A stretch of DNA of 64,000 bases from JABAYQ01 sp049890095 (GTDB taxonomy: Bacteria > Bacteroidota > Bacteroidia > Flavobacteriales > UBA7312): NCBI GenBank assembly GCA_049890095.1, contig JBMHCD010000005.1, forward strand, positions 1-64,000, written 5' to 3'. The translations under genes and the position numbers were made by a program. The notes below the pieces were generated by a model. The model did not search any database. It was not told the DNA's origin and saw only the letters and a program-made list of their open reading frames with translations. Below, piece after piece: positions 16,521 through 24,797 of this stretch (its first letter is position 1; the number at the start of each line of letters is the position of its first letter).

Positions 16521-18041
16521 TTATTCGCTTAGGAGGTTAATAGAGTAAGGAGGAATTTTTACATTTTTTTCTGAAATAGAATTTGTAGTACTCCAGTTTT
16601 TATCATTTAACTCTGCAAAATAACTTTCTACATTTATATTTTTAATATTATGAGTTGAAAGATTAAAATTTTCATATTTATTACTCAAATTTGTGATAAG
16701 GAAAACAGTTTTTCCTTTTTGTTCTGCTTTAAAGATTTGAAGTGATTCTAATTCAACAGTAGTTGGGATTTTAGGATTGTTTGGGCAATTGCAACTAAAT
16801 TTACTATCGAAATTAACATCCCATAGATAATTGTTTGAATTGATTTTTTTAAAATTCACTGAATTTTGAGTAAATCTATTCCATAGAGAGGTAACTAAAC
16901 CAGAAGTTGTAATATTTAGTTCACTACTCATCATGTTAATAGCTGAAAAAACAGGAAATCTTTTAGACCCTAAAGTATGATAGTGAAAAACACTAGCTCT
17001 TGTTTTACTCCAAAGTTCATTTATTAAATTAGAGATAAATAATCCATGAACCCAACGATTATTTATAAGATATGGTTGAGGTTCGACTAGGTTATATTCA
17101 GTTACCCAAGTTTCAAAATTTTTTGTTTTATCCCATTTCCACCAATTTAATCTTTGTTCTAAATCAAATTTAGGAAAAGCCATTAATTGCTGATACTGTT
17201 TAAAATTATTGAAATCGTATATAGGAGATTTTAAATACGGATAATAATGTAAAATAAAGTAAAATTGATTTTTTTTAGAGATAAAGTTTTTTTCAATTGC
17301 CTCTACCAAATTCTGATTCCAGTTGACGAGTCTTTTATTTTTATCTCCTCCTACAACTCCAATTTTAGCATTCGGAAATTCCTCAAATATTTTTTTACTC
17401 CAACGAATACAAGTGTCTACATATGCTTTAGAATTTGGGTAGAAATGTTTGGTAATAAGATTTTCACTATTTATCTCATTACCAAGTTCAATATATTCTA
17501 CTGAGATATTATTTTTTTCAGCTTCTAATAACATATTTAGTTCATTCTCTATGGTACTAGTAATTAAATTTAAAGTAAATACAGCTTTTGATTGGTGAGT
17601 TGTAAGAGCTTTTGAAAAATCTTCTAACTTTTCAGGTCGTGGAGTTTTAGCATTGTATCTATAAACTTGACGCCAAAATGGATTTGATTTACGATTTAAT
17701 AAGGTAATTTTTTTGAATTCATTGACATCTTTTATTTTTTTACCTTCATAAAGGAAATTATTATCGTTCAAGATGGCAAGTAGTCTGGAATAAGGTATTG
17801 TCCAACCAATTTCCCAATCCCAGTAAAAGCTATTACTTCCCCCCGGATATCTAAGTGTATTAGGGTTTAATTGAGAAACCTTTAGGTTAAAATCAGAGTT
17901 ATTCCATTTTGGAGCATCTGACAAATGAGCGTTATAACCCATTAAAGGAGCGTCATTATTAGATAATAAAGATTTATTTTCTTGAGAAAAAACACTATTT
18001 CCCAACAATATTAAAAACAAACATATTACTCTAATAAGCAT
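16521..18041 (-). CDS. Secreted glycoside hydrolase-like protein, clan GH-A type
   Basis: 506 residues with a signal peptide (1-20, ending FSQ). The body resembles a (beta/alpha)8 glycosidase of the arabinofuranosidase/glucuronidase type (GH51/GH79/GH30-like). RYPGGSNSFYWDWEIG (64-79) is like the substrate loop of that group. ELGNE (185-189) gives the Asn-Glu acid/base pair with Glu189, and WVTEYN (312-317) gives nucleophile Glu315. A beta-sandwich-like tail follows from about 400. The pair of cysteines in FSCNCPNNP may bind each other. The exact family and substrate cannot be fixed by eye. It lies alone between dnaJ and an ABC exporter, with no SusC/SusD pair, sensor or other glycan gene nearby. 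Confidence 0.6.
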   Translation of the reverse strand: MLIRVICLFLILLGNSVFSQENKSLLSNNDAPLMGYNAHLSDAPKWNNSDFNLKVSQLNPNTLRYPGGSNSFYWDWEIGWTIPYSRLLAILNDNNFLYEGKKIKDVNEFKKITLLNRKSNPFWRQVYRYNAKTPRPEKLEDFSKALTTHQSKAVFTLNLITSTIENELNMLLEAEKNNISVEYIELGNEINSENLITKHFYPNSKAYVDTCIRWSKKIFEEFPNAKIGVVGGDKNKRLVNWNQNLVEAIEKNFISKKNQFYFILHYYPYLKSPIYDFNNFKQYQQLMAFPKFDLEQRLNWWKWDKTKNFETWVTEYNLVEPQPYLINNRWVHGLFISNLINELWSKTRASVFHYHTLGSKRFPVFSAINMMSSELNITTSGLVTSLWNRFTQNSVNFKKINSNNYLWDVNFDSKFSCNCPNNPKIPTTVELESLQIFKAEQKGKTVFLITNLSNKYENFNLSTHNIKNINVESYFAELNDKNWSTTNSISEKNVKIPPYSINLLSE

Positions 18042-18075
18042 CCGTTACATCACATTATGAATATTGTTTAACGAT

Positions 18076-19194
18076 CTAATTAAACATTTCTTTTACTCTT
18101 TCAAAAAAAGATTTGTCCTTTAGGCCTGGATTAGGTGCAAAATTTTCAGAATTTTTGATTTTTTCAAAAAACTTTTTTTCGTCTGCACTTAGTTTTTGAG
18201 GCGTCCAAATATTTAAATGAATAAGTAAATCTCCTGTTCCATAACCATTTAGAGAAGGAATACCTTTCCCTTTGAGTCTTAAGATTTTCCCACTTTGTGA
18301 TCCTGCTTCAACATGTATTTTTACATGTCCTGAAACAGTTGGAATTTTAACATCATTTCCTAAGGCAGCATCAGAAAAACTAATGTAGCAATCATAATGT
18401 AAATTATTATTTTCTCTTTTAAGCATTTCGTGTTCCTCAACGCTTATCATAACTAAAAGATCCCCTGCATAACCTCCAAAAGGAGCTTCATTACCCTTAC
18501 CACTAACTTTTAATTGCATCCCATCTTCAACTCCAGCAGGAATATTAATGCTTACTATTTCCTCTTTCTGAATCATTCCGTTAGCATCAGATCCTTTAGC
18601 TTTTTTGTCTAATATTTTTCCTAAACCTTTGCAACTAGGACAGCTTGCTGTTGTTTGCATTTGTCCAAGAACTGTATTTGCTATTCTTGTTACCTGACCA
18701 CTACCTCCACAATTATTGCAGTTTTTGTAAGATGTATCTTGTGCTAGAACTAGTTTTTTAACTTTTATTTTTTTCTCAACTCCATCTACTACATCCTTAA
18801 GATTAAGCTTTAATTTAATTCTGAGGTTAGAACCTTTAACTTGTCTTCTGCCACCTCTAGATCCTCCTCCAAAAAAACTATCAAATGGACTGCCACCTCC
18901 AAATATATCACCAAATTGAGAAAAAATGTCATCCATGTTCATTCCACCTCCTTGACCACCAAATCCTCCTTTCATTCCAGCATGACCAAATTGATCATAT
19001 CGTTGTTTTTTTTCAGCATTGCTTAATACGTCATATGCTTCAGCAGCTTCTTTAAATTTTTCTTCAGCTTCCTTATTATCTGGATTTTTATCCGGATGAT
19101 ATTTTATAGCCAACTTTCTATAAGCCTTTTTAATTTCAGAATCTGAGGCAGATTTAGAAACTCCTAATACTTCGTAATAATCTCTTTTGCTCAT
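18076..19194 (-). CDS. dnaJ: Chaperone DnaJ (zinc centre 1 missing)
   Basis: Co-chaperone that stimulates the DnaK ATPase. The J-domain (1-68) has the required HPD at 33-35. A Gly/Phe-rich linker (about 70-118) and two C-terminal beta domains follow. The zinc region normally has four CxxCxGxG motifs. Here only two remain, CNNCGGSG (Cys159, Cys162) and CPSCKGLG (Cys185, Cys188), matching motifs 2 and 3 of E. coli DnaJ. Motif 1 is replaced by a plain stretch, and the place of motif 4 reads KGSDANGM. So zinc centre 2 is kept and centre 1 is lost. It sits 4 nt after grpE in the same operon. dnaK is not in the window. Confidence 0.95.
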   Translation of the reverse strand: MSKRDYYEVLGVSKSASDSEIKKAYRKLAIKYHPDKNPDNKEAEEKFKEAAEAYDVLSNAEKKQRYDQFGHAGMKGGFGGQGGGMNMDDIFSQFGDIFGGGSPFDSFFGGGSRGGRRQVKGSNLRIKLKLNLKDVVDGVEKKIKVKKLVLAQDTSYKNCNNCGGSGQVTRIANTVLGQMQTTASCPSCKGLGKILDKKAKGSDANGMIQKEEIVSINIPAGVEDGMQLKVSGKGNEAPFGGYAGDLLVMISVEEHEMLKRENNNLHYDCYISFSDAALGNDVKIPTVSGHVKIHVEAGSQSGKILRLKGKGIPSLNGYGTGDLLIHLNIWTPQKLSADEKKFFEKIKNSENFAPNPGLKDKSFFERVKEMFN

Positions 19195-19198
19195 ATAA

Positions 19199-19714
19199 TT
19201 ATTCGTTATTTGCTACTACTACTTTAGAGTAACGAATTACTTTTTCGTTTAAATAATATCCTTTTTCAATAACATCAACAATTTTTCCTTTAAGTTCTTC
19301 AGAAGGTGCAGGAATATTAGTTATTGCTTCATGAAAGTCGGTATTTAATTCTTTTCCTACTGGATCTTCAATCTCTTTTAGTCCTTTTGATTCAAGAGTA
19401 TTTTTTAATTTATTGTAAATTAAGCCAATGCCTTCTTTTTCACTTTCATTAACACTTCCAGATTTAATTGCTCTCTCAAAGTCATCAAGAATAGGCAAAA
19501 TGGCAGAAAGAACATTTTCTCCTGCTGTTTTATATAGTTCAATTCTTTCTTTAGCAGTTCTTTTTTTGAAATTTTCAAATTCAGCAAATAGGCGAAGATG
19601 CTTATCTTTAAGTTCAGTAATTTCTTCTTTAGAAGATTTTTTTGCAACCTTTTGTTTTTTCGTCTTTTTGCTTGCCTCTTTTTCGTCTTTTTTAGTTTTA
19701 ACTTCTTTGGTCAT
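19199..19714 (-). CDS. grpE: Nucleotide exchange factor GrpE
   Basis: Releases ADP from DnaK in the heat-shock chaperone cycle. 171 residues. A Lys-rich disordered N-terminus (1-28) is followed by the long coiled coil (about 30-100, with AEFENFKKRTAKER) and the C-terminal beta head with the family signature near VIEKGYYLNEKVIRYSKVVV. It is first in a grpE-dnaJ operon. Upstream lies a sigma-54 type -24/-12 element, not a CIRCE operator, which is an unusual control for a chaperone gene. Confidence 0.95.
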   Translation of the reverse strand: MTKEVKTKKDEKEASKKTKKQKVAKKSSKEEITELKDKHLRLFAEFENFKKRTAKERIELYKTAGENVLSAILPILDDFERAIKSGSVNESEKEGIGLIYNKLKNTLESKGLKEIEDPVGKELNTDFHEAITNIPAPSEELKGKIVDVIEKGYYLNEKVIRYSKVVVANNE

Positions 19715-19745
19715 TTGTTGATTATGATTTTATATAAAATACTAT

Positions 19746-19760
19746 GCAAAAGTAGTGCCA
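19746..19760 (-). promoter_or_regulatory. grpE: Sigma-54 type -24/-12 promoter before grpE
   Basis: On the minus strand TGGCAC-N5-TTGC, with GG and GC exactly 10 nt apart, matches the RpoN consensus closely. It ends 31 nt before the grpE ATG. The preceding bases also contain TATCTTTG (19759-19766), an exact TAnnTTTG match, so the housekeeping factor could use an overlapping promoter. Confidence 0.5.
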
Positions 19761-19823
19761 AAGATATAAATAAAGACAACTTGTCAGTATAATAACAAAA
19801 AGATTAATATTGCCTTCATCAGC

Positions 19824-19836
19824 TGGCAAAATGACA
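19824..19836. promoter_or_regulatory. TGNCA-N3-TGNCA palindrome upstream of the grpE promoter
   Basis: TGTCA-TTT-TGCCA on the minus strand is a near-palindrome centred about 70 nt upstream of the -24 element. That is a suitable place for an activator or repressor of grpE-dnaJ. A second small palindrome, GACAA-C-TTGTC, lies closer (about 19775-19785). Which protein binds either one is unknown. Confidence 0.35.
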
Positions 19837-19871
19837 TTTGAACTATGTTATGAATAAACTAAACTTTAGTT

Positions 19872-20381
19872 CTAATTTTTGAGAAAAGAGTTTAAAAATT
19901 GATTTAATTCTTCACCTCTAAGGTTTTTAGCAACGATTATACCATCTCCATCGATAATATATGTTTTTGGAATTGAGTTTACTTCGTATAGAGATGCTGC
20001 ACTTGAGTTCCAACCTTTTAAATCGCAAACATGAAATGACCAATCCAAATTATCTTTACTTAAAGCTTTTACCCAGCTGGTTAGATTTTTATCTAGAGAA
20101 ACACTAAAAACATCTAAACCTTTGCCAGACTTAAAAATTTTATTTTTAAATGCGTTGTAAGTTTTAACCAAATTCGGATTTTCTCTTCTACATGGTCCGC
20201 ACCATGATGCCCAAAAGTCTATAATTACAACTTTACCTTTTAGATCAGATAAATTCATAACTTCATTATTCGGGTTTTTTAATGAAATTTCAGGTGCTAT
20301 ATTTCCTATTTCAATACCAGTAACTTGACTATGTGAAACTAACGAAAAACAAAAAAAGATAGACAATAATAAATTTTTCAT
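19872..20381 (-). CDS. Secreted TlpA-like thioredoxin-fold protein
   Basis: 169 residues. Signal peptide 1-18, then an AhpC/TSA-type start (IGNIAPEISLKN) and a thioredoxin fold with redox centre WCGPC (Cys61, Cys64) after DFWAS. The cis-Pro loop is SIPKTYIID. It should be a periplasmic thiol-disulfide oxidoreductase, reducing or remaking disulfides in exported proteins. It is last in the run uvrD-DUF4290-murA and starts 2 nt after the murA stop. It might serve the cysteine-rich secreted repeat proteins 5 kb away, but nothing in the sequence proves that. Confidence 0.88.
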   Translation of the reverse strand: MKNLLLSIFFCFSLVSHSQVTGIEIGNIAPEISLKNPNNEVMNLSDLKGKVVIIDFWASWCGPCRRENPNLVKTYNAFKNKIFKSGKGLDVFSVSLDKNLTSWVKALSKDNLDWSFHVCDLKGWNSSAASLYEVNSIPKTYIIDGDGIIVAKNLRGEELNQFLNSFLKN

Positions 20382-20383
20382 AA

Positions 20384-21691
20384 CTAGTCGACTCTTTTAA
20401 TGTTAGCACCTAGAGCATTAAGCCTTGTATCTATATTTTGATATCCTCTGTCGATTTGGTTTATATTGTCAATAACAGAAGTGCCATCAGCAGAAAGAGC
20501 TGCTATAAGTAAAGAAACACCTGCTCTAATGTCTGGTGAGGTCATTCGAGTTGCTTTTAGTGGTGTTTTTCTGTCTAAACCTATAACTGAAGCTCTGTGT
20601 GGATCGCACAAAATTATTTGAGCACCCATATCAATTAACTTGTCTGTAAAAAACAGCCTACTTTCAAACATTTTTTGATGAATGAGAACACTACCTTTTG
20701 CTTGAGTAGCAACAACTAATATGATACTTAATAAATCTGGAGTAAAACCAGGCCATGGAGCATCTGAAATAGTAAGAATAGAACCATCAATAAAGTTTTC
20801 TATTTCGTACGAATCTTGTGATGGTATGTATATATCGTCATCTCTTAATTCCATTTTTATTCCAAGTTTTTGGAATACTTTAGGAATAATACCTAATTCA
20901 TTAAATCGAACATTTTTGATTGTTATTTCGGATTTTGTCATTGCAGCTAAACCAATGAAAGATCCAATTTCAATCATGTCAGGTAAAATAGTATGCTCGC
21001 AACCATTTAGTTTTTTTACTCCTTCTATTGTTAAAAGATTTGAGCCAATTCCTTTAATATTTGCACCCATGCTATTTAACATTTTGCATAGCTGTTGAAG
21101 ATAAGGTTCGCAAGCGGCATTATATATAGTTGTAGTGCCTTCTGCCATTACGGCGGTCATGACAATATTTGCAGTTCCTGTTACGGATGCTTCATCAAGC
21201 AACATATAAGTACCTTTTAAACCACTTGTTGTTACTCTGTAAAATTGCTCTTTAGCATCATATTCAAAATTTGCACCTAACTTTTGAAACCCAATAAAGT
21301 GTGTATCGAGTCTTCTTCTACCAATTTTGTCACCTCCTGGCCTAGGGATAAAACCTTTTCCGAATCTAGCAAGAAGAGGTCCTACGATCATAATAGACCC
21401 TCTAATTCTAGTTCCTTTTTCTTTAAATTCTTTGGAGGTTAGATAGTCTAAATTAATTTCGTCAGATTGAAATGAATATGAAGATTTATCTAGTCTATTT
21501 ACTTTGACTCCTAAGTCTTTTAATAAATCAATTAAGATGTTTATATCGACAATATCAGGAACATTATTAATGGTTATTTTTTCTTCACTTAGTAAAACGG
21601 CGCATAATATTTGCAATGCTTCATTCTTTGCACCTTGAGGTTCAATTTCACCTTTTAATTTTAATCCTCCTTCAATGATAAATGAACTCAT
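20384..21691 (-). CDS. murA: UDP-N-acetylglucosamine 1-carboxyvinyltransferase (Asp in place of active-site Cys)
   Basis: Adds enolpyruvate to UDP-GlcNAc, the first committed step of peptidoglycan synthesis. 435 residues, normal length, with QGAKNEALQI near the N-terminus (Lys22, Asn23 are substrate binders) and SPDIRAGVSLLIAALSADG near the end. In the active-site loop PRPGGDKIGRRRLDTH the residue equivalent to E. coli Cys115 is Asp121. Enzymes with Asp here are active but not alkylated by fosfomycin. It lies between a DUF4290 gene and a thioredoxin-fold gene, with gaps of 2 nt on each side. Confidence 0.96.
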   Translation of the reverse strand: MSSFIIEGGLKLKGEIEPQGAKNEALQILCAVLLSEEKITINNVPDIVDINILIDLLKDLGVKVNRLDKSSYSFQSDEINLDYLTSKEFKEKGTRIRGSIMIVGPLLARFGKGFIPRPGGDKIGRRRLDTHFIGFQKLGANFEYDAKEQFYRVTTSGLKGTYMLLDEASVTGTANIVMTAVMAEGTTTIYNAACEPYLQQLCKMLNSMGANIKGIGSNLLTIEGVKKLNGCEHTILPDMIEIGSFIGLAAMTKSEITIKNVRFNELGIIPKVFQKLGIKMELRDDDIYIPSQDSYEIENFIDGSILTISDAPWPGFTPDLLSIILVVATQAKGSVLIHQKMFESRLFFTDKLIDMGAQIILCDPHRASVIGLDRKTPLKATRMTSPDIRAGVSLLIAALSADGTSVIDNINQIDRGYQNIDTRLNALGANIKRVD

Positions 21692-21693
21692 AT

Positions 21694-22314
21694 TTAATTC
21701 CTAGATTGATTACGGTTATTTCTGTAGTTAGTTTTTTTCTTTTTTCTGTTATTAGGTTTTTGAGGTGGAGAAACTTTATCAAGTTCTGTCCCTTCTTGTA
21801 ATGATAACTTACTATTAGAAAGAATTTTTAGTTGATTAATTATAATTTTGTCATCGACATAATCAAGGTTCCAATTGACATATGACTTTTTCATTTGATT
21901 GGCAATTGACAATGCTAGCTTGTCTTTTATTTCTCCATCTTCCATTTTAATAGCTTCTTCAATAAGCATTTCAATTATTTTGCCGTAATGGTTGTACTTG
22001 ATTTTTTTATTTGGATAATCTAAAGAGTCTGGTTTTTTAAATAATTCTTCAACCTTTGGCATTGGAAATGGCGAATCTACATCAAGTTTAAAATCAGAAA
22101 TTATGAATAGGTGATCCCAAAGCTTGTGTTTAAAATCTTCAACATCTCTATATTGGGGGTTTAATTCTCCCATTAGTTCAATTATACCATTAGCTATTTT
22201 TTGGCGTTCATTTTTATTTTCTAAACTTATAGCATAATCAACCATCTTTTGAATATGGCGACCGTATTCTGAGATAATGAGTTTGTTTCTTTGCGTGTTA
22301 TATTCTAAATCCAT
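21694..22314 (-). CDS. DUF4290 family protein
   Basis: 206 residues of a Bacteroidota-specific family of unknown function that is often found beside murA. It is helical: LEYNTQRNKLIISEYGRHIQKMVDYA at the start is the family hallmark (first 20 residues after Met), then NERQKIANGIIELMGELNP and KLWDHLFIISDF. The last 30 residues are a Lys/Arg/Asn-rich tail (RKKKKTNYRNN), likely disordered and perhaps nucleic-acid or surface binding. No signal peptide, so it is cytoplasmic. Conserved linkage to murA suggests a cell-wall role, but this is inference. Confidence 0.85.
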   Translation of the reverse strand: MDLEYNTQRNKLIISEYGRHIQKMVDYAISLENKNERQKIANGIIELMGELNPQYRDVEDFKHKLWDHLFIISDFKLDVDSPFPMPKVEELFKKPDSLDYPNKKIKYNHYGKIIEMLIEEAIKMEDGEIKDKLALSIANQMKKSYVNWNLDYVDDKIIINQLKILSNSKLSLQEGTELDKVSPPQKPNNRKKKKTNYRNNRNQSRN

Positions 22315-22353
22315 TTATTTTTTTATGTGGTACAAATTAAATCAAATTATTAA

Positions 22354-24663
22354 CTAATTGAGGATTTTTAGCTTAGCAAATTTTAAAAGAAGTTGCTTTT
22401 CGCCAACATCGTTAAATAAAATTATCGCTTTATTGTTTCCGTTGTGATTATCGATTTTTAATATTTTGCCAATACCAAACCTTTCATGTTCTACTAACAT
22501 TCCTTCTTTAAGTTGATTATTACTTGTTTGATAGTTTTGGTTTTGTGTCTGACTGATTTTCTTTAATTTTTTTGGAACAAAATGATTGGTTGATTTTTGA
22601 GATACTTTTTTTGTGTCATTTTTGAAAAAAGTTTTTCTACTTTTTTGAAGATTTATTTGATAACTTGACTTGTTATTATTTTCAATTTTATTTCGAAATT
22701 GAAATTGCCAATCAACTAAAGAATCGTCTATTTCTTGTAAAAATCTACTTGGTTCTGAATCTATTAATTGTCCCCATCTCCACCTGGAAGTAGCATAGGA
22801 TAGTTGAACTTTTTTTTCCGCTCGAGTAAGTCCTACATAAAATAATCTTCGTTCTTCCTCAAGTTCATCTCTAGAGTGAACTGATAATTGAGATGGAAAT
22901 AGATTTTCTTCCATGCCAACTAAATATACATATGGAAACTCCAGTCCTTTTGATGCATGAATAGTCATCAGTGTAACTTTGTTTTTTTCGTCCTTCTTTT
23001 CATTATCCTGATCTGTAAGTAATGCTACATCTTCCATGAAGGAGGGTAAGTCAGCAATATTAGAATTAGACTTATTGTTTACAGAGAATTCCTTTATTGC
23101 ATTCAGTAATTCTTGAACATTTTCATATCTACTAATCCCTTCAGGAGTTTTATCTTTATTCAGTTCATACACTAAACCTGTAGTTTTTGCAATAAATTCC
23201 GCAAGTTGATAAGCATCTTCTTTAATTTGTGCTTTAAAACTTTCAATCATAGTAACGAAATTGGAAAGTTTGTTTTTCGTCCCTGAATTAACTCCCAAAT
23301 GAGTAAAATATATTGGATTACTTAAACTTTCGTACAATGAAACTTCGTTATTTCTTGCATTGATTATAACTTTTTGAATTGTGGTATTGCCAATACCTCT
23401 AGATGGATAATTTATAATTCTTTTTAAGGCTTCTTCGTCTTTTGAATTAATCACGACTCTAAAATAGGATAAAAGATCTTTTACTTCTTTTCTCTGATAA
23501 AAAGATAATCCACCAAAAATTTTGTAAGGAATATTTCTTTTTCTTAACGATTCTTCAAGAGCCCGTGACTGTGAGTTAGTTCTATAAAGAATAGAAAAAT
23601 TATCAAAAGAGCATCGCTCATTCATTTGGGTTTCGAAAATAGATTGACTAACAATATTCCCTTCTTCAGAGTCACTTACAGTTTTACAAATTTTAATTGG
23701 TTCACCATAACTCTTTTGACTAAAAACTGTTTTTTTAATTTGATTTTTATTGTGTTTTATGAGGCTATTGGCAGCGTTAACAATTGTTTGTGTTGATCTG
23801 TAATTTTGTTCAAGTTTAACAGTTTTAAAATCAGGGTAGTCATTTTTGAAGTTAAAAATATTTTGAATATTTGCTCCTCTAAATGCATAGATACTTTGTG
23901 CATCGTCTCCTACAACACAAATATTTTCATTCATGGCGGCAAGTCTTTTTACAATCATGTACTGAACATGATTTGTGTCTTGATACTCATCAACCAATAT
24001 ATATTTAAATTTATTTTGATATTTATTTAATACTTCAGGAAAATCTCGCAATAATTTATAAGTATAAAATAGTAAATCGTCAAAATCCATTGAGCCAGAT
24101 TGAAATAATCTTTTTTGATAATTACTATATATACTTGCAAATTCGGTTAGTTTTCTAGATGAATCCTCTGCTTGTAAAAGAGAATTTGAGCGGTATCCGT
24201 CAACTGAAACCAAACCATTTTTTAAACTACTTATTCTACCTAATAGAATGTTAGGTTTGTAAATATCCTTATCTAAATTCATTTCTTTGACAAGAGTTTT
24301 GATAAGGTTTTTAGCGTCTGACGTATCGTATATGGTAAAGTTTGAAGGAAAGTTTATTTTATCAGACTCAAATCTTAAAATTTTAGAAAAAACAGAGTGG
24401 AATGTTCCCATCCAAAGATTATTAGATTCATTTCCTTTTACAATTTTACCAATCCTAAGTTTCATTTCTTTTGCCGCTTTATTTGTAAAAGTTAACGCCA
24501 ATATGTTAAATGGATCTATACCTTTTTGTAAAAGATTTGCAATTCTATAAGTTAGTACTCTTGTCTTCCCTGATCCTGCACCTGCAATTACCATTAAAGG
24601 ACCGTCAATATGTTCTACAGCCTTTCTTTGAGGTGGATTTAATTCGTCTAAAAAAGTATTCAA
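22354..24663 (-). CDS. UvrD/PcrA-type DNA helicase
   Basis: 3'-to-5' superfamily 1 helicase for repair and removal of replication blocks. 769 residues. Q motif LNPPQRKAVEH, Walker A AGAGSGKT at 27-34, motif II VDEYQDTN, motif III VVGDDAQSIYAFRGA, motif IV QNYRST, motif V LMTIHASKGLEFPYVYLVG, and motif VI YVGLTRAEKKVQLSYA. The C-terminus has the Tudor-like RNA polymerase-binding module seen in PcrA (MLVEHERFGIGKIL and LLKFAKLKIL), so PcrA is the closer match. First gene of the leftward run ending in the tlpA-like gene. Confidence 0.93.
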   Translation of the reverse strand: MNTFLDELNPPQRKAVEHIDGPLMVIAGAGSGKTRVLTYRIANLLQKGIDPFNILALTFTNKAAKEMKLRIGKIVKGNESNNLWMGTFHSVFSKILRFESDKINFPSNFTIYDTSDAKNLIKTLVKEMNLDKDIYKPNILLGRISSLKNGLVSVDGYRSNSLLQAEDSSRKLTEFASIYSNYQKRLFQSGSMDFDDLLFYTYKLLRDFPEVLNKYQNKFKYILVDEYQDTNHVQYMIVKRLAAMNENICVVGDDAQSIYAFRGANIQNIFNFKNDYPDFKTVKLEQNYRSTQTIVNAANSLIKHNKNQIKKTVFSQKSYGEPIKICKTVSDSEEGNIVSQSIFETQMNERCSFDNFSILYRTNSQSRALEESLRKRNIPYKIFGGLSFYQRKEVKDLLSYFRVVINSKDEEALKRIINYPSRGIGNTTIQKVIINARNNEVSLYESLSNPIYFTHLGVNSGTKNKLSNFVTMIESFKAQIKEDAYQLAEFIAKTTGLVYELNKDKTPEGISRYENVQELLNAIKEFSVNNKSNSNIADLPSFMEDVALLTDQDNEKKDEKNKVTLMTIHASKGLEFPYVYLVGMEENLFPSQLSVHSRDELEEERRLFYVGLTRAEKKVQLSYATSRWRWGQLIDSEPSRFLQEIDDSLVDWQFQFRNKIENNNKSSYQINLQKSRKTFFKNDTKKVSQKSTNHFVPKKLKKISQTQNQNYQTSNNQLKEGMLVEHERFGIGKILKIDNHNGNNKAIILFNDVGEKQLLLKFAKLKILN

Positions 24664-24747
24664 TGTATTTTAATTTCTTTCAAAGATGCCTAAAGTTTTA
24701 ATTTTTTCACAGTTAAATTGGGTATTTATTTGTACAGTTTTCAACAG

Positions 24748-24778
24748 TTTGACATATGATTAAAAAAAGCTAATTTTG
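24748..24778 (+). promoter_or_regulatory. TTTG-N19-TAnnTTTG promoter for the type IX client cluster
   Basis: TTTG (24748-24751), a 19-nt spacer and TAATTTTG (24771-24778) form one of the best matches in the window to the Bacteroidota housekeeping promoter. It ends 19 nt before the GTG start of the first secreted protein. Confidence 0.7.
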
Positions 24779-24797
24779 TAGGCTAAATAATCTTCTT

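Noticed and set aside
19420..19721. ORFs on both strands over grpE
   Set aside because: Shadows of the Lys/Glu-rich grpE N-terminus; they show no signature of their own.
19715..19871. CIRCE operator before grpE
   Set aside because: No TTAGCACTC-N9-GAGTGCTAA or close variant is present in the spacer.
19855..19873. Terminator after the tlpA-like gene
   Set aside because: AACTAA-AGT-TTAGTT is short, overlaps the stop codon and has no T-run.
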